This document shows, one piece after another, positions 1-10,963 of a stretch of 47,500 bases of DNA. The stretch is from the NCBI GenBank assembly GCA_964020155.1, contig OZ026551.1, positions 2,066,518 through 2,114,017 on the forward strand. The letters are read 5' to 3'. Position numbers and translations under genes: made by a program. The notes beneath the pieces were generated by a model. That model did not search any database and was not told where the DNA came from. It worked only from the letters and a program-made list of their open reading frames with translations. Every line of letters starts with the position of its first letter. The stretch's first letter is position 1. The stretch is from Chondrilla cf. caribensis. Its lineage: Eukaryota > Porifera > Demospongiae > Chondrillida > Chondrillidae.

Positions 1-277
1 TGTGTTCATAGTAGATATTACATCCCATAATAAACTGTACATCAGAATGTGTTCAATGTCTACTGGGGACCCTGAAGTGGGGATGTTAATCAAAGATTAA
101 TCCATTCAAAATCCACATTGATAATCTTTTCAAAATTGCCTTCAACTATGTTCAACGGTAGGAATTTATTAGGCTAAGCTTAATCATGCATGTTTGCACG
201 CACACATGCACGCACACACGCATGCACACACAAATCACACATGTATGCATGCTGACAAACTTACTCCACACACACAC

Positions 278-338
<61 letters not shown>

Positions 339-560
339 CACACACACAAACACACGTACGCACATGAAAGGATTCAGCTAGAGGGTTTCTATGTATTAAC
401 TTTAAGCAGCTGCAACCGTATTACTATGCATGCATGAATGGTGTTGAACACCCCATGTTCATTGTAGATAATTATTATTACATCCCAAAACGAACCGTAT
501 GTCAGAATGGGTTCAATGTCTTCTGAGGACCCTGAAGTGGATCCAAGGAGCTGGAATGTT
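1..560. repeat. Dispersed non-coding repeat block, two copies
   Basis: Positions 1-95 and about 454-545 carry the same block (TTCATaGTAGATA, ATTACATCCCA, CAGAATG, GTTCAATGTCT, GACCCTGAAGTGG). Further copies lie at 2208-2301 and, shortened, at 3281-3315. No reading frame is conserved between copies, so this looks like a decayed interspersed repeat and not a gene. A CA array separates the first two copies. Confidence 0.6.
183..358. repeat. (CA)n microsatellite
   Basis: Imperfect CA/CACG dinucleotide tract, purest at about 272-336. The open frames across it (Thr-His on one strand, Cys-Val on the other) come only from the dinucleotide composition. Confidence 0.95.
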
Positions 561-1179
561 CTTTGGTAGTTCCAGGGGCCGGGGAATCCTATGCCTAACT
601 GCAGCAATGAATTTATTACCCAGTTGTTTAGAAAAATTAACTGTTTTCCATATCCCATAGAGGAGTCAGATTGAGATCACCCAGGTATAAAATGCACAAT
701 TTAGGCGCAGGTGCAACTCAGTCTTTGGACGAAAATTGTCGATCGATTAAACACAATGCCAATAAGTCGTTATTCGTGCACATTGATGAAAGTAGGTCAG
801 CGTGTGGTACAAGATAAGGTACAGATAATATTTATGATAAGTGGCTAAATGGCGAGAGATACGCAACTAAAGCTACCCAGTGTTCGGTCTCTGATGGCCT
901 CAGGATCCTTGATCCACCAAAGACGGCTGGCAAGTATCACTAAAATAATGAAAAATATATCTAAAATTCTATTTCGGCAATTCTTCCATTTCATCCAACC
1001 TATTATAAGAGTTTCTCCTTATGTCAGTCGGGACATCGAATTGGGCAGCCATTTCTGAATCAATAGATTTTCCTCAGCCATTTTCCCTCTATGACTTAGG
1101 CCTACGTATAATTATAGCTAGCTATCATCATAGGGAGATTATGAACTTTGTTCACAACCTGTATAATACTGATTTAGAT

Positions 1180-1290
1180 CGCGCGAGGAACGATGGCCTA
1201 TTTCAAAACGCCGAGAATTAGAAATTGGGCTACAATTCGTGCGCTGGAGCATCACCTAACGTATCTTCAGCGAAGGTTCTTCTGAGCCTT
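1180..1290 (+). repeat. Dispersed repeat, inverted copy at 11636-11750
   Basis: The stretch containing GATGGCC, ACGCCGA, AATTAGAA, GGGCTA and AATTCGTGC, followed by a CAGCGAAGG/TTCTTCTGA segment, recurs as its reverse complement at about 11636-11750. In the other copy it begins with an ATG and reads about 16 codons (MADFERRQLEFGLEF) before a stop, so it could be a decayed first exon or simply a transposon piece. Confidence 0.5.
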
Positions 1291-1296
1291 GGACCT

Positions 1297-1475
1297 TCAC
1301 TGGGGACTCATGAAAAGGTAACGTTATCCGATGAAAATAATCGAGATATATAGAGAAGCGAGACTACAACCTCCCCACCTCCGCCATGATGAAATCATAA
1401 AAGGTAACCTTATCTAGATCTGACGAAAATAGTCGAGTATAGCAAGACTAAAACCTCAAACTGAAAGCGCTACAT
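1297..1475 (+). pseudogene. Decayed fragment of the Lys-Arg repeat-peptide precursor
   Basis: The DNA matches about two repeat units of the secreted precursor genes at 8092 and 45770: GGGGACTCATGAAAAGGTAA, then a TTATCCGATGAAAATAATCG stretch, then GAGACTACAACCTCC. A four-base ATAT insertion puts a TAG in frame just before the equivalent of the Lys-Arg site, and a second unit near 1400-1460 is more degraded. There is no signal-peptide region or TATA box upstream, so this is a relic. It shows the family had at least three copies in this 47.5 kb. Confidence 0.75.
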
Positions 1476-1494
1476 CCCCTTTCAAGTTATGCTT

Positions 1495-3330
1495 GCCTCT
1501 ATTATTAATAGTATAATTATATTATTTAATTTAGTAATAATATAACTAAATGATCATATGCATTTTACTATTACAGTAACTGTACGAAGTATATAGCAGT
1601 ATTATGTGCTACATTATGAGCAGCTGAAAATCACGGATAAGGCCAAAATATTGGTCATTTCAAATAATTGACCATTGAAATGTACCACAGTGACTAATGA
1701 ATTCACTCAAACAGGATGTATAGTGCGATCAAGGTATGTATAACTGTACACAAATAGAGGCTTGCTTAGAGCAGGATAAAGTTATTCAAATTAACGTAGT
1801 ACCAACTATTTCATTACAGCAGATATTGTCCATTTGTAACTATAGGTTACCTGACAAACTTCTTCCTGGTACACCAATAGCATATTCTCCCACTTCTTAG
1901 TCTGTCTTACACACCTATATGTAATATATCACACATAAAACACTAAAATACAGATGAAGAACAATGTAGTACCCATACAAATTAGAATCCCACCAAAAGT
2001 GCATGTGTGTAAGTGGACACATACAGATGGAACAAGTGTGACTAAAACTGTGGAAATTTGAACACCCCCATATGTGCCACAATAAATTAGGAGCACCCCC
2101 AAGACCTCAACAATAAGGGTGAAAGAATACTGCTTGGGGTTTCCAATGAAACTTATATAGCAACTGCAACCATAGCCCTGTTTATGCATGAATAGTGTTA
2201 ACCAGCCTGTGTTCATAGTAGATATTGCATCCCAAAATGAACTGTACATCAGAATGTATGGGTTCTGTAACTTCTTTGTACTCTGAAGTGGGGATGTTAA
2301 TCCAAGTAAGTAGCATGTTCTGCGGTAATTCCGGGGGCAGGGGAATACCGAGTAGTTGTTGCGTTTTATTACAGTAACTACAGATTAATTACACAAATGC
2401 ATGGAATGTTATTTGTGGTAGAGTAAGTATGAAGAGGAATGAGTCCTCACCCCTTCTCTATAGTAATTAAAGAAAGCTTCCGATTGACATTACAAAATGT
2501 TTGCCTCTATTATCAATAGGCTAAGCATAATATTATGAAATCTCACTAGATGATCACATGCATTTTACTATTACTGTGTAAAGCTATATAATAGTACTAC
2601 ACACAACATTATGAGCAATAACAGTTTAAAATCATAGTATTGACCGTATTGAATATCCATTGAATATCAAAGTATTGACCGTTTCAAATAATAGGCCTTT
2701 GAAATGTACTAATGAATTCACTCAAACAGAACGAGCATGATCAAAGTATGTATGACTGTACATACACAATATAGTAGTCAGAAAGCTTCCTTATAGAACA
2801 GGTAACTGAATTAGTACATACCATCAATGTAGTACCAACTATTTCCTTAGAGCACGTATTGCCCATTTGTAACAATAGGTTTTCTGAAAAATACTTACTG
2901 GTACACCAATAACACAATATTATTCTCTCACCCAGGATATCTTACGTACCTATAATATATTACATACATAATGAATATAATATATACTATGCAATAATAT
3001 TATGATCATACATAAGACACTGAAATATAGATTACGTTGAAAATAATGTAGTAACCATACAAAATAGAATCACACCAAAAGTGCATGTGTAACACTGGAC
3101 ATATATACAGATCGAACAAAGTTGTGGGAATCTGAACACCCCATAGAAATGTGCTACAACAAATTAGGAGCACCTCAAGATCTAAACAATAAGGTTGAAA
3201 GGACACTACTGGAGTAAATCCAATGTAACTTATCAACTGTAATCATATCCCTATGCATGCAGAAATAGCGTTAACCAACCTGTGTTCATAGTGGATATTA
3301 CATCCCAAATGAACTTTGCTGTAGCTCTCC
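1495..3330. repeat. About 0.8-kb direct duplication (1495-2320 and 2500-3330)
   Basis: The two halves share segments in the same order: GCCTCTATTAT near the start; the stretch with GATCA and ATGCATTTTACTATTAC; ACATTATGAGCA; AATGAATTCACTCAAACAG; a stretch near 1990/3080 containing CACCAAAAGTGCATGTG; AACACCCC; and the TGTGTTCATAG block at the end. They have diverged by many small indels and neither half keeps an open frame of coding character. I see no gene between about 1.5 and 5.0 kb. Confidence 0.7.
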
Positions 3331-3488
3331 TGTTCATCACAGCTGCTGCAATCTTTCATACTCCTAAATAATTACGCAAATACACTGGGTATCATTTGTA
3401 GAATAATGACCACAATGTATGTAGAGGAATGCTTACTCCTAGCTTCTAACTAACATTCAAGAAAGACAAGAACTGATGAATTTCAAGC

Positions 3489-3505
3489 ACACACACACGC
3501 ACGCA

Positions 3506-3537
<32 letters not shown>

Positions 3538-3540
3538 CAT
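3489..3540. repeat. (CACG)n/(CA)n microsatellite
   Basis: Short CA tract with a CACG tetranucleotide core at about 3497-3527. A very similar tract is at 45489-45530. Confidence 0.9.
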
Positions 3541-4458
3541 ACGAAAGTATATAAGTGCACACATACTTATTAAAATAATTATTAATGAGCTATAACTTGT
3601 CTTGAGAAGTGATATGGATGTGAATGAATCACAAAAAATCAAACTACAGACTTGTGAATAGTACGTGTCAACAGAAATGTGTAATTTTTCGTGTCAATCC
3701 ACTGCCAAAAACTACAGACGTGTATATGCAGTAGAAGTAGTGGTCAGTTAATCTACTGAGAAAATGGTGTGCATTTTCTCCATAGATCAACTGACTTTGA
3801 TGAGTATTTTTGTCAACAAGTATGCAGTAATATATTCAATGTAGGACAAAACCAGTCAAGAACAAAGTAAAATGCAAAATTCAAGCATAACTGCAATTCT
3901 CTGACTGGATAAAAGGCTTCATTTTTCTGCAGGCTTTGTCTATTGCATGTTTTTTTCAGCAACATTATTTGTTGATGCAGACTTTGCAGATAGCATTCAA
4001 TTTTATGCTGGAGGCTGGTTTGTGGCTCTCACTTCAAGATTAGTTCAACTCTTAGTTGCCAAGCTAATCAATTATGGTCAGTCAGGGGATTTCTGCATGT
4101 CGCTTCATTAATTGATGTGTGCTATATACTTTTGACACGTACCATAGGTATGTAGCTATAACGGTTACCACATAACTGTGTACTTAATAGAGACAGCAAT
4201 TACTTGCAAGTATATATGTAAGCAATTGTTTATATGTAGTATACATACATTATATACAAGTGCATGGAAACATAAATCTGTCAAGGCCATTTATATCTTC
4301 AATGGATAGCACACGAAGAATGGGTAGACTGAGTCTCATAAACATCATTAATACTTCATTATCATGGTCTCCAGTAAGAGCACTACACTCCATGAAACAC
4401 TGCGCTCCTACAGATTTGTGGATGTGTATATATTATGTTAAGCCACATAAGTGGTCAG

Positions 4459-4528
<70 letters not shown>

Positions 4529-4562
4529 TGGGTGTGTGCGTGTGTGTGCATGTGTGCATGAG
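4459..4562. repeat. (GT)n microsatellite
   Basis: Long nearly pure GT tract decaying into GTGCATG at its right end. The apparent Cys-Val and Thr-His frames over it are compositional. Confidence 0.95.
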
Positions 4563-4633
4563 TGCATGCGTGTGTATGCATTTGGCCATGTGTGTGGACC
4601 TATGTATAGGTTTAGCCATATTTTGAACATTAT

Positions 4634-5015
4634 CTATTTCTCGAAAACTATAAAACCTATAGCTACCGACTCCCACATGTCTGTACATGTCTACTTATTA
4701 TCTAACCCTCTATGAAAGACCAAATTTCGGAGCCGACGAATTCATACTATTTAGGGAATTTATATAGGCTGAATGTCGTTATTACTCAATATACAGCTAT
4801 ACTTTCAGATGTTTTCCGGGTTCTTCGTTGTTTCTTCACTCTGTAGTGAGGTCCAACCTCATTCCTTTGTCCGAATATCGGGCGACTCTTTCGATCGACT
4901 CTAGCAGAGCCATGCGATAAGCTATGAGGATCTTACTTATTATACGACTACATGTAATGGCCTATAAAACAAAGTTTATTAGGAGTCGGTAGGTTTTATA
5001 GCTTTCGAGAAATAG
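4634..5015. mobile_element. Foldback (MITE-like) element with about 35-bp inverted ends
   Basis: The left end (4634-4673: CTATTTCTCGAAA, TATAAAACCTA, ACCGACTCC) recurs inverted at 4982-5015 with a few mismatches. The roughly 380-bp element has no coding capacity. TA dinucleotides bracket the inner TTTCTCGAAA motif on both sides, as expected for a Tc1/mariner-type insertion, but the exact ends are not certain. An internal stretch near 4705 (CCCTCTATGAAAGA) resembles one near 9743, which suggests a family of such elements. Confidence 0.75.
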
Positions 5016-5079
5016 CCAATTTTATCTGTCCGAATAAAGGTGGCGTCCGATCATTGATTCTTTACTCTATAATATTATA

Positions 5080-7872
5080 GGGTACAGTGGGGTATATTCG
5101 GACACCTTACGATTACCGTAATCCTAGCACAAATATAAAGACGCTGTAAATACCCAAACTCTCACATACCGAGCCACATATTCGATGATTCCAGAGATAC
5201 CATTTAAAATCATTTCGCCTATTACCAACTGAAGAAAAGCTTGAAAAAACGTATTAACGCTCATCTTTAGTATACGGACATTGGCGGGTATAACCGGAAA
5301 TTCGTTTCAAGCGCTATAAACCATAATGCAATCGTTGTAATCACGTATATTAGTCAAAGATTATAATAGTGTAAAAGGTACAGAAATAGCTGGTAAATAA
5401 AAAACATAACATAATAAAATAAAAGCAAGAACAAACAACAGAAACACAATAAATGATGCAGCTACAGTATGTAGTTTGAAGACTGACTCAAGACTAGTTA
5501 TCAATACACTTGTGGCAATACCAGTCATCTTCTTTCAAGAGAAAATGTTCACTTTGAGTGATGTTGACACATTCTGTGTGATACCATGTATCACACAAAT
5601 CGCAGCATATCCAGTTTCCCTCTTCATCATCTCCTCGATAGCATACAGGACACTCAATAATTTTTGCTACTTCCTCGTCTTTTTTGCATTTTTTCTTCAC
5701 TTTGTACTCTCGGCGCTTCTTCTCTGCTTCCTTCACTCTTTGCTTTTCTTGTTTCTCTTCCCTGCGTTCTTTCTTTAAGTCTTCATCACATTTCTTTTTC
5801 TCTAGCTTTTCCTCCATCAGCTGAATCACTTCATCGCCCGAAATGTGTGGTGGCATGGTTGATGGTCCTCGGGTTTTCTTCTTAGTTCCGACAATGGACT
5901 TGGGGATAACAAGGGATTCCTTGAAGGCTTCAGAGATTTGACCTTGGCCTCCAAGATCAAAAGGGTCATCTTCGCTGTCATTATGCCCTAGATCCTCTTG
6001 TACATCATCATGGAGCGTCAGTGCTTTCAGTTTTGACCAAACGTTGTACAGCTCATCATGAGTTAAATCGTATCCTTCTTGATAACGTGTCTCAAACTTG
6101 CGTTTGGTCTCAGAACTTAGAGATGTCTCGATGGTATTCATAATAAGCTCGGTTGATTCCTTCTTCCCGCTGTCAGTACCTTGCTTGCAAGCTGAATCTT
6201 CTTGACAAACCTGATAGACTGCAGCTGGAGCTATCTTGCTTTCTCTGACTGCGTCAGGGTTGACAGGCCAGATTCCAGCAAAACGAAACGAATTCACAAT
6301 AGTGGACATTTTGACTGTGCTCTCCCATGCATCTTTGAATATTGCAGCAAATTGGTACTTGGTCACACTTTGACCAACGTTGCCAAGGGTGAAAGATGAA
6401 ACAGCTTTCTTCCAGTTAGTCTTCAAAGGGCCATAAAACCCCACATCGAGGGGTTGCGTTATATGAGATGAATGAGGAGGAAGGCAATACAGTAAAATCT
6501 GGTTATCACGGCACAGTTTTGCTGTACTAATATCAATATGGGAAGTATGGCCATCAATCAGCAAAACAAGGGGACGAATGGTAGCATGATGGATGAAATG
6601 CTTAGACAGCCACTGATAGAAAAGCTCTGCTGTCATCCATCCTTTGTCTGACTTTCCGAAAAAGGCATTTGGTACACAGTTGATCATTGGGTCAATCTTG
6701 AAACGCTTCCCGGGAAAGACATGCATTGGTGGCACCACACTTCCAGTTGCACTAATGGCACACAAAGTTGTTATCTGCTCTTTGCTGTTTCCAGTCACTT
6801 GATAGACATCTTTCGTTCCAACCAATGCAAGCACCCGTCCAGACTTGGGACAGAGTGAGAAACCACTCTCATCAGCGTTCCAGATTTGTTGAGGGTTCTT
6901 GACATCATGCTCTTTAAGAAAGCCATCAAAGTCTTTATACCATTTGTCAAGTCTTTGCTTGCTGCAGGCGGATGCACGTGAAACTTGTAATTGCTCTGGT
7001 GAGCGCATAGTAAGGTTGGGATGACGACGCAAAAATCCATACCACCAGTCTTTCCCAGGTCGATTATCCGAAAAAGGATTTGGTCTTCATCTTTATCCAG
7101 TATCGCCTTCACCATCTCTGTTATTTGTTGCCGTGTTCGTCCATATCCTATTTTGACCATCTCCACTGCCCAATTGGCCAGCATGTTCTCTTCTGCTTCT
7201 GTCAAGACTGTGGCAGGACCACGCTTGTACCCTTTAACGTTGCCAGCGAAATGATCATATATGGTGCTTTTTGGTATTGCACACTGTCCAGCAGCATCCC
7301 TGAATGACAGTCCTTCCTCCTTGATTAGCTGCAAAGCTTTTTCCATTTTCTTCTGTGAATCGTTGTACATGGCCATTATCCTGCAAATATAAATCACAAA
7401 TACGACAAATAACACACATGTAAGTCAGTTATTGGTCCTATCGAGACTATTGATAACCATATTGACATGTACAACAAGTCTCAAATGTTTTAAAGTGTCG
7501 TATGTTTTCGTCCGACATAGGCCAAATTATATGAGTCACTTAATCGACTATAACCATCTGAAAACAACATGTAAGTAAGCAAAAATTTCTGAAAGAGTTT
7601 AGAGCTACCAAGGTTACAAATATACACCGGTCTCAGCAGAATCCGTTAGCTATAGTGAGAATAATAATGAGGGCATCCCATCTCTTAAAAATGTGGCAAA
7701 AATATATTTTTCGGGTGAATGAAAGATAGACAGTAAGTTAACGAAGAAATCGACAATACAACTACAAACCTTATCCTCAGAGGTAACGTTCACCATCAAC
7801 AATCGACGGAGTTGGCGCGCCTGAAGTGCATATCCGGAGTTAGCCGAAGTCCGAATATTCCCGTACCCACCC
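5080..7872 (-). mobile_element. Pogo/Tigger-like DNA transposon, nearly complete
   Basis: The transposase gene sits between imperfect inverted ends. The left end begins GGGTACAGTGGGGTATATTC at 5080. The right end, read inward on the minus strand from 7872, begins GGGTGGGTACGGGAATATTC, and both continue GGAC. Each end is flanked by TA (5078-5079 and 7873-7874), the target site expected for pogo-type elements. Total length is about 2.79 kb. About 0.4 kb of non-coding DNA lies at the transposase 3' side and 0.5 kb at its 5' side. The insertion ends about 30 bp short of the duplicated repeat-peptide block that starts near 7905. Confidence 0.85.
5494..7376 (-). pseudogene. Pogo/Tigger-like transposase with C-terminal PHD finger, one frameshift
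   Basis: This would catalyse cut-and-paste transposition of its own element in the nucleus. Reading from ATG 7374-7376, the N-terminus has a psq/CENP-B-type helix-turn-helix (KALQLIKEEGLSFRDAAGQC, then IPKSTIYDH). The frame then slips near 7079-7082, in a short A run, where one base appears to be missing. Downstream, the main frame (open from 7032) carries the DDE domain: aspartates in NADESGF, LLIDGHTSH and QPLDVGFYGP, the usual D/D/D arrangement of pogo transposases. A highly charged Lys/Glu/Arg coil follows, then a PHD finger (CPVC, CCDLC, WYHTEC, WYCHKC: Cys4-His-Cys3). The start is preceded by a good splice acceptor (TTTGCAG), so a 5' untranslated intron is possible. One lesion in about 630 codons indicates a recent insertion. 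PHD fingers at the end of such transposases are known in invertebrates. Confidence 0.88.
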
Positions 7873-8043
7873 TACATAATCAATATAATTATCGAGCTTT
7901 ACATACCGGAAGCCCCTAAAAACGCATCTTGACGGAACGGAATGTAAACTTCGCTTGGAGTTTTCTGTTAACTTTATGGTATGTTTATAGCCACAATCAC
8001 TTTCTTTGACTTCTAAGTGAATTTTGAGGAAGTTAACCTTCTG

Positions 8044-8051
8044 TATAAAAG
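8044..8051 (+). promoter_or_regulatory. TATA box of repeat-peptide gene, copy 1
   Basis: TATAAAAG lies 48 bp before the ATG at 8092. The same octamer is 49 bp before the start of the second copy. A start of transcription about 30 bp downstream would leave a leader of under 20 bases. Confidence 0.7.
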
Positions 8052-8091
8052 TAAACCTTTTTGGTAAAAGCCAGTTTGCAAGTATTGAACT

Positions 8092-8586
8092 ATGCCGCAC
8101 ATCTTGCTCTGTGGAATAGCAGTAGTCGTAGTATGCTTCCTGACTTCAGAAGCACGTCCCATCCACAAAGTAAACTTATCTGATGAAAGTAATCGGGAGA
8201 AACGAGACTTCAATGTCCCACCTCCACCAGGGACTCATGAAAAGGTGACTTCATCTGATGAAAGTTATCGAGAGAAACGAGACTACAATATCCCACCTCC
8301 ACCTGGGATTCGTCCTCCACCGGGGACTCGTTAAAAAGTACTAACCTTATCTGATGAAAGTTATCGAGAGAAACGAGACTACAACATCCGACCTCCACCT
8401 GGGATTCGTCCTCCACCGGGGACTCATGAAAAAGTAACCTTACCTGATGAAAGTTATCGAGAGAAACGAGACTACAACATCCCTCCACCAGGGATTCGTC
8501 CTCCACTGGGGACTCATGAAAAAGTAACCTTATCTGATGAAAGTTATGGAAAGAAACGAGACTACAACCTTGAGGTTGCAGTATAA
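8092..8586 (+). pseudogene. Secreted Lys-Arg repeat-peptide precursor, copy 1, with one internal stop
   Basis: I do not recognise the family. A signal peptide (MPHILLCGIAVVVVCF, cleavage probably near residue 20) is followed by tandem units of the form DYN-I-x-PPPGIRPPPGT-x-EKVTLSDESY-x-EKR. Each unit begins right after a Lys-Arg pair, the classic prohormone-convertase site, so the precursor should release Pro-rich peptides of about 29 residues. In this copy a TAA (8332-8334) replaces the Glu codon found at that place in the sister gene. After it the frame stays open for 83 more codons through three further KR sites, ending with DYNLEVAV and TAA at 8584-8586. A damage-free frame after the stop suggests the nonsense change is recent. 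As it stands, only about 80 residues would be made. Function is unknown; a signalling peptide or an antimicrobial Pro-rich peptide are both possible. Confidence 0.8.
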
Positions 8587-9544
8587 GAGACCTCCAATGA
8601 GTACATGGGAGAGACTATATACAACCTTCAATTTAAAATTTAAGAGGTCCTAAGAGGCATATTGACAAATTGACTAATTGAATGCTATATGCAGTAGGTG
8701 CATATGCATACAAGGTAGTATAAATACACAGTAAATTACAGATACTACTAGAGTCAATAAGGAACAAATCATAGTATAACACACTCACACACAGTGGATT
8801 CAATAATATCAGCAGTGATTTGTACTTTTATAAGTTCACATTCCCTTTTTTGTTAATGTTTACCACTTTTATAATCAATAGTATTAATAATAACTCTCCC
8901 TAATAATCACTTCAATGACACTGTGTAAAACTATATGGATATAATGAGGATGATTCTGTATGAACTACATATTAATTTATTGGATAACGGTAACAGTTTG
9001 TCCTGATGATTAACTGTAATTCCAACAGTTTCACTATAATAATTATTATACCCACTTGGACAACCCTAATTGCAACTCTAAGTAGCTAGTATACACTGTT
9101 TAAGCTATGTAGCAGCTGCTTTATAGGTGCATGTAGCTGGTATATACACAAGATAATATAATTAAGAAGATATATGCTTCACAGTTAATCTTGCTCACAT
9201 ACAAGCTAAAAGAAGGTCAACAGTAGTTACATCGATGCTACTTACCTGCTTTAATACATTTTGATAAATGCATGATACATCTATGATTTACTGTTATGAT
9301 GCTTTTTGTAGATTTCACATATGATACCTAATTCTTATGCATAATCCTATGTCTGACAGTATGTGTCGGTGTTTTCTTTTCTAAATAGAGTAACTTATCA
9401 ATTTCTGGACAAATCTATTCCGGAAACACATATCTTCCTCATTGCTGGAGCTACAGACTTGAAACAAATACCGTTTTGCGACTCTTTATCCTCATAGCGC
9501 TGTCCATGAAATTCACTTGAAAGAAATAGCTTTTTCATTGATTT

Positions 9545-9790
9545 GTAGCATGCATTTTTGTCAGGGTTCCAAATTGATCAATTACCAGACAAGAGCTATA
9601 TAGCACAGGTCAAAAGTTGTGAAACGTCCGAAAAACTTCATGAGTAATAGCTTTACATGTCGACTTTGAAATATTAAAGTTAAAAGTAGATATGTAATAC
9701 TTATCTGTAGTGTAATACTTAGGATATCCAAAACTTTTCTGACCCTCTGTGAAAGATCAAATTTTGGCCCATTAATACCAGGGCTGGGAA
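9545..9790 (-). mobile_element. MITE-like repeat, inverted partner at about 35890-36240
   Basis: Segments such as AAATTGATCAATT, GACAAGAGCTA, AGTTGTGAAACGTC and AATAGCTTTACATGT occur here and, reverse-complemented and in matching order, at 36070-36215. There is no coding potential. The segment ACCCTCTGTGAAAGATCAAA also resembles one inside the 4634-5015 element. Confidence 0.6.
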
Positions 9791-10540
9791 TCTGCTGTAA
9801 TTATAATAACAATAATAATATTATAATATTTACCAAAATACGTACCTAAATATATTATATTATACGTAATATACATAATTTCATTAATCATAAATAATAT
9901 TCATAATACTACATTATGACATTGTTATTATCTACTAAATTAGATATAAATAATTAGAAATACTTGTCTTCATTACATACTTGTCCACATTAGTACTGTA
10001 CAATAATTTTTTGGTCCGGAAATGATCCATACTTAGTTTTATTTGCATGATAGTCGCAATATAATTTTATACGTCAAAGTGATATTAATGTAATATTGAT
10101 ACTGAAACCAATCCACATGATATTACTATTGCATACACAATGCATTCCAAATAACATAATTATTGTTACTCCCAAACTAATAATTTATGTACAATGCATT
10201 CATTGTGTTAACAATGATTATAAAAGTTAATAATAATATAGCAATCATTAAGATAAATTCAATATGTAATCGTATAATATGCATGTACACATGTAAATGC
10301 ATTGATATAGAAGCATATAATATTACTATAATAAATTTCATAATAATTAATAGTACATATTTGCTAATAATTATTATATATATTACTTCATTACTTTTTG
10401 AAAATGATCCATAATTTTATACACTTAATTGTTGATATAAATGACTTGAAATAATTATATGATCACTACTCCCTATCATGTATTGTTTGGCTGAACATGT
10501 TAAATAGTGGAAAATCATATCCGTCATTTATTCAAATTTA
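9791..10540. other. AT-rich stretch without a recognisable gene
   Basis: Very AT-rich low-complexity DNA, full of AATAATATT and TATAAT runs. I see no coding signature, RNA gene or clear transposon end here. Confidence 0.6.
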
Positions 10541-10780
10541 ATTTGTTAATTAAAAACAGGCAGCTGTTGATTAGTAATAATAATAGAACCATGTTATTTG
10601 CAAAATTAGTAAAAAGTTGTTTGAAATATTGATTAAAATAGATGAATTAATAAATGAGTCTCAATAATTTTGTGTTTGTTAGTATTTGATTTGTTGACAT
10701 TTGATGTATCTTCAATGCTTATGACTCCGCTAACAAGCTGTGGATGAGAACTGAAGAATCAGTATGATATTGTGTATGCG
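10540..10780 (+). repeat. Direct duplicate of about 39165-39400
   Basis: Both copies contain an ACAGGCAG/CCAGGCAG start, AACCATGTTA, TTTGCAA, AAAATAGATGAA and the well-conserved CTAACAAGCTGTGGATGAGA followed by AGAATCAGTATGAT, and both then run into a GT array. It is non-coding. Here it leads directly into the relic 3' flank of a fibrinogen-type gene. Confidence 0.65.
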
Positions 10781-10822
10781 TGTGTGTACGTGTGTGTGCG
10801 CATGTGTGCGTGTGTGTGTGTA

Positions 10823-10895
<73 letters not shown>

Positions 10896-10907
10896 ATGTG
10901 TGTGTGC

Positions 10908-10961
<54 letters not shown>
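10775..10961. repeat. (GT)n microsatellite
   Basis: Long GT array with GTGCGTG and GCATGTG interruptions. Its position next to a fibrinogen-gene 3' flank (10962) is where the missing coding exon would be expected. Confidence 0.95.

Positions 10962-10963
<2 letters not shown>

Larger units (their letters stand above)
7905..9244 (+). repeat. Segmental duplication holding a repeat-peptide gene (partner 45574-47168)
   Basis: Near-identical DNA runs from about CCGGAAGCCCCTAAAAACGC through the TATA box, coding region and about 650 bp of 3' flank to near the ATCGATG at 9231. The partner is in the same orientation 37.7 kb away. The two differ by substitutions, by the number of internal coding units and by a 63-bp palindrome that is complete only in the partner (46938-47000). 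Confidence 0.88.

Noticed and set aside
849..1221. Two overlapping frames of 66-69 codons
   Set aside because: No recognisable motif, no splice support, and the right part is a dispersed repeat also found at 11.7 kb.
5476..5885. Plus-strand frames opposite the transposase
   Set aside because: They are hydrophobic antisense shadows of the Lys/Glu-rich coil and PHD region.
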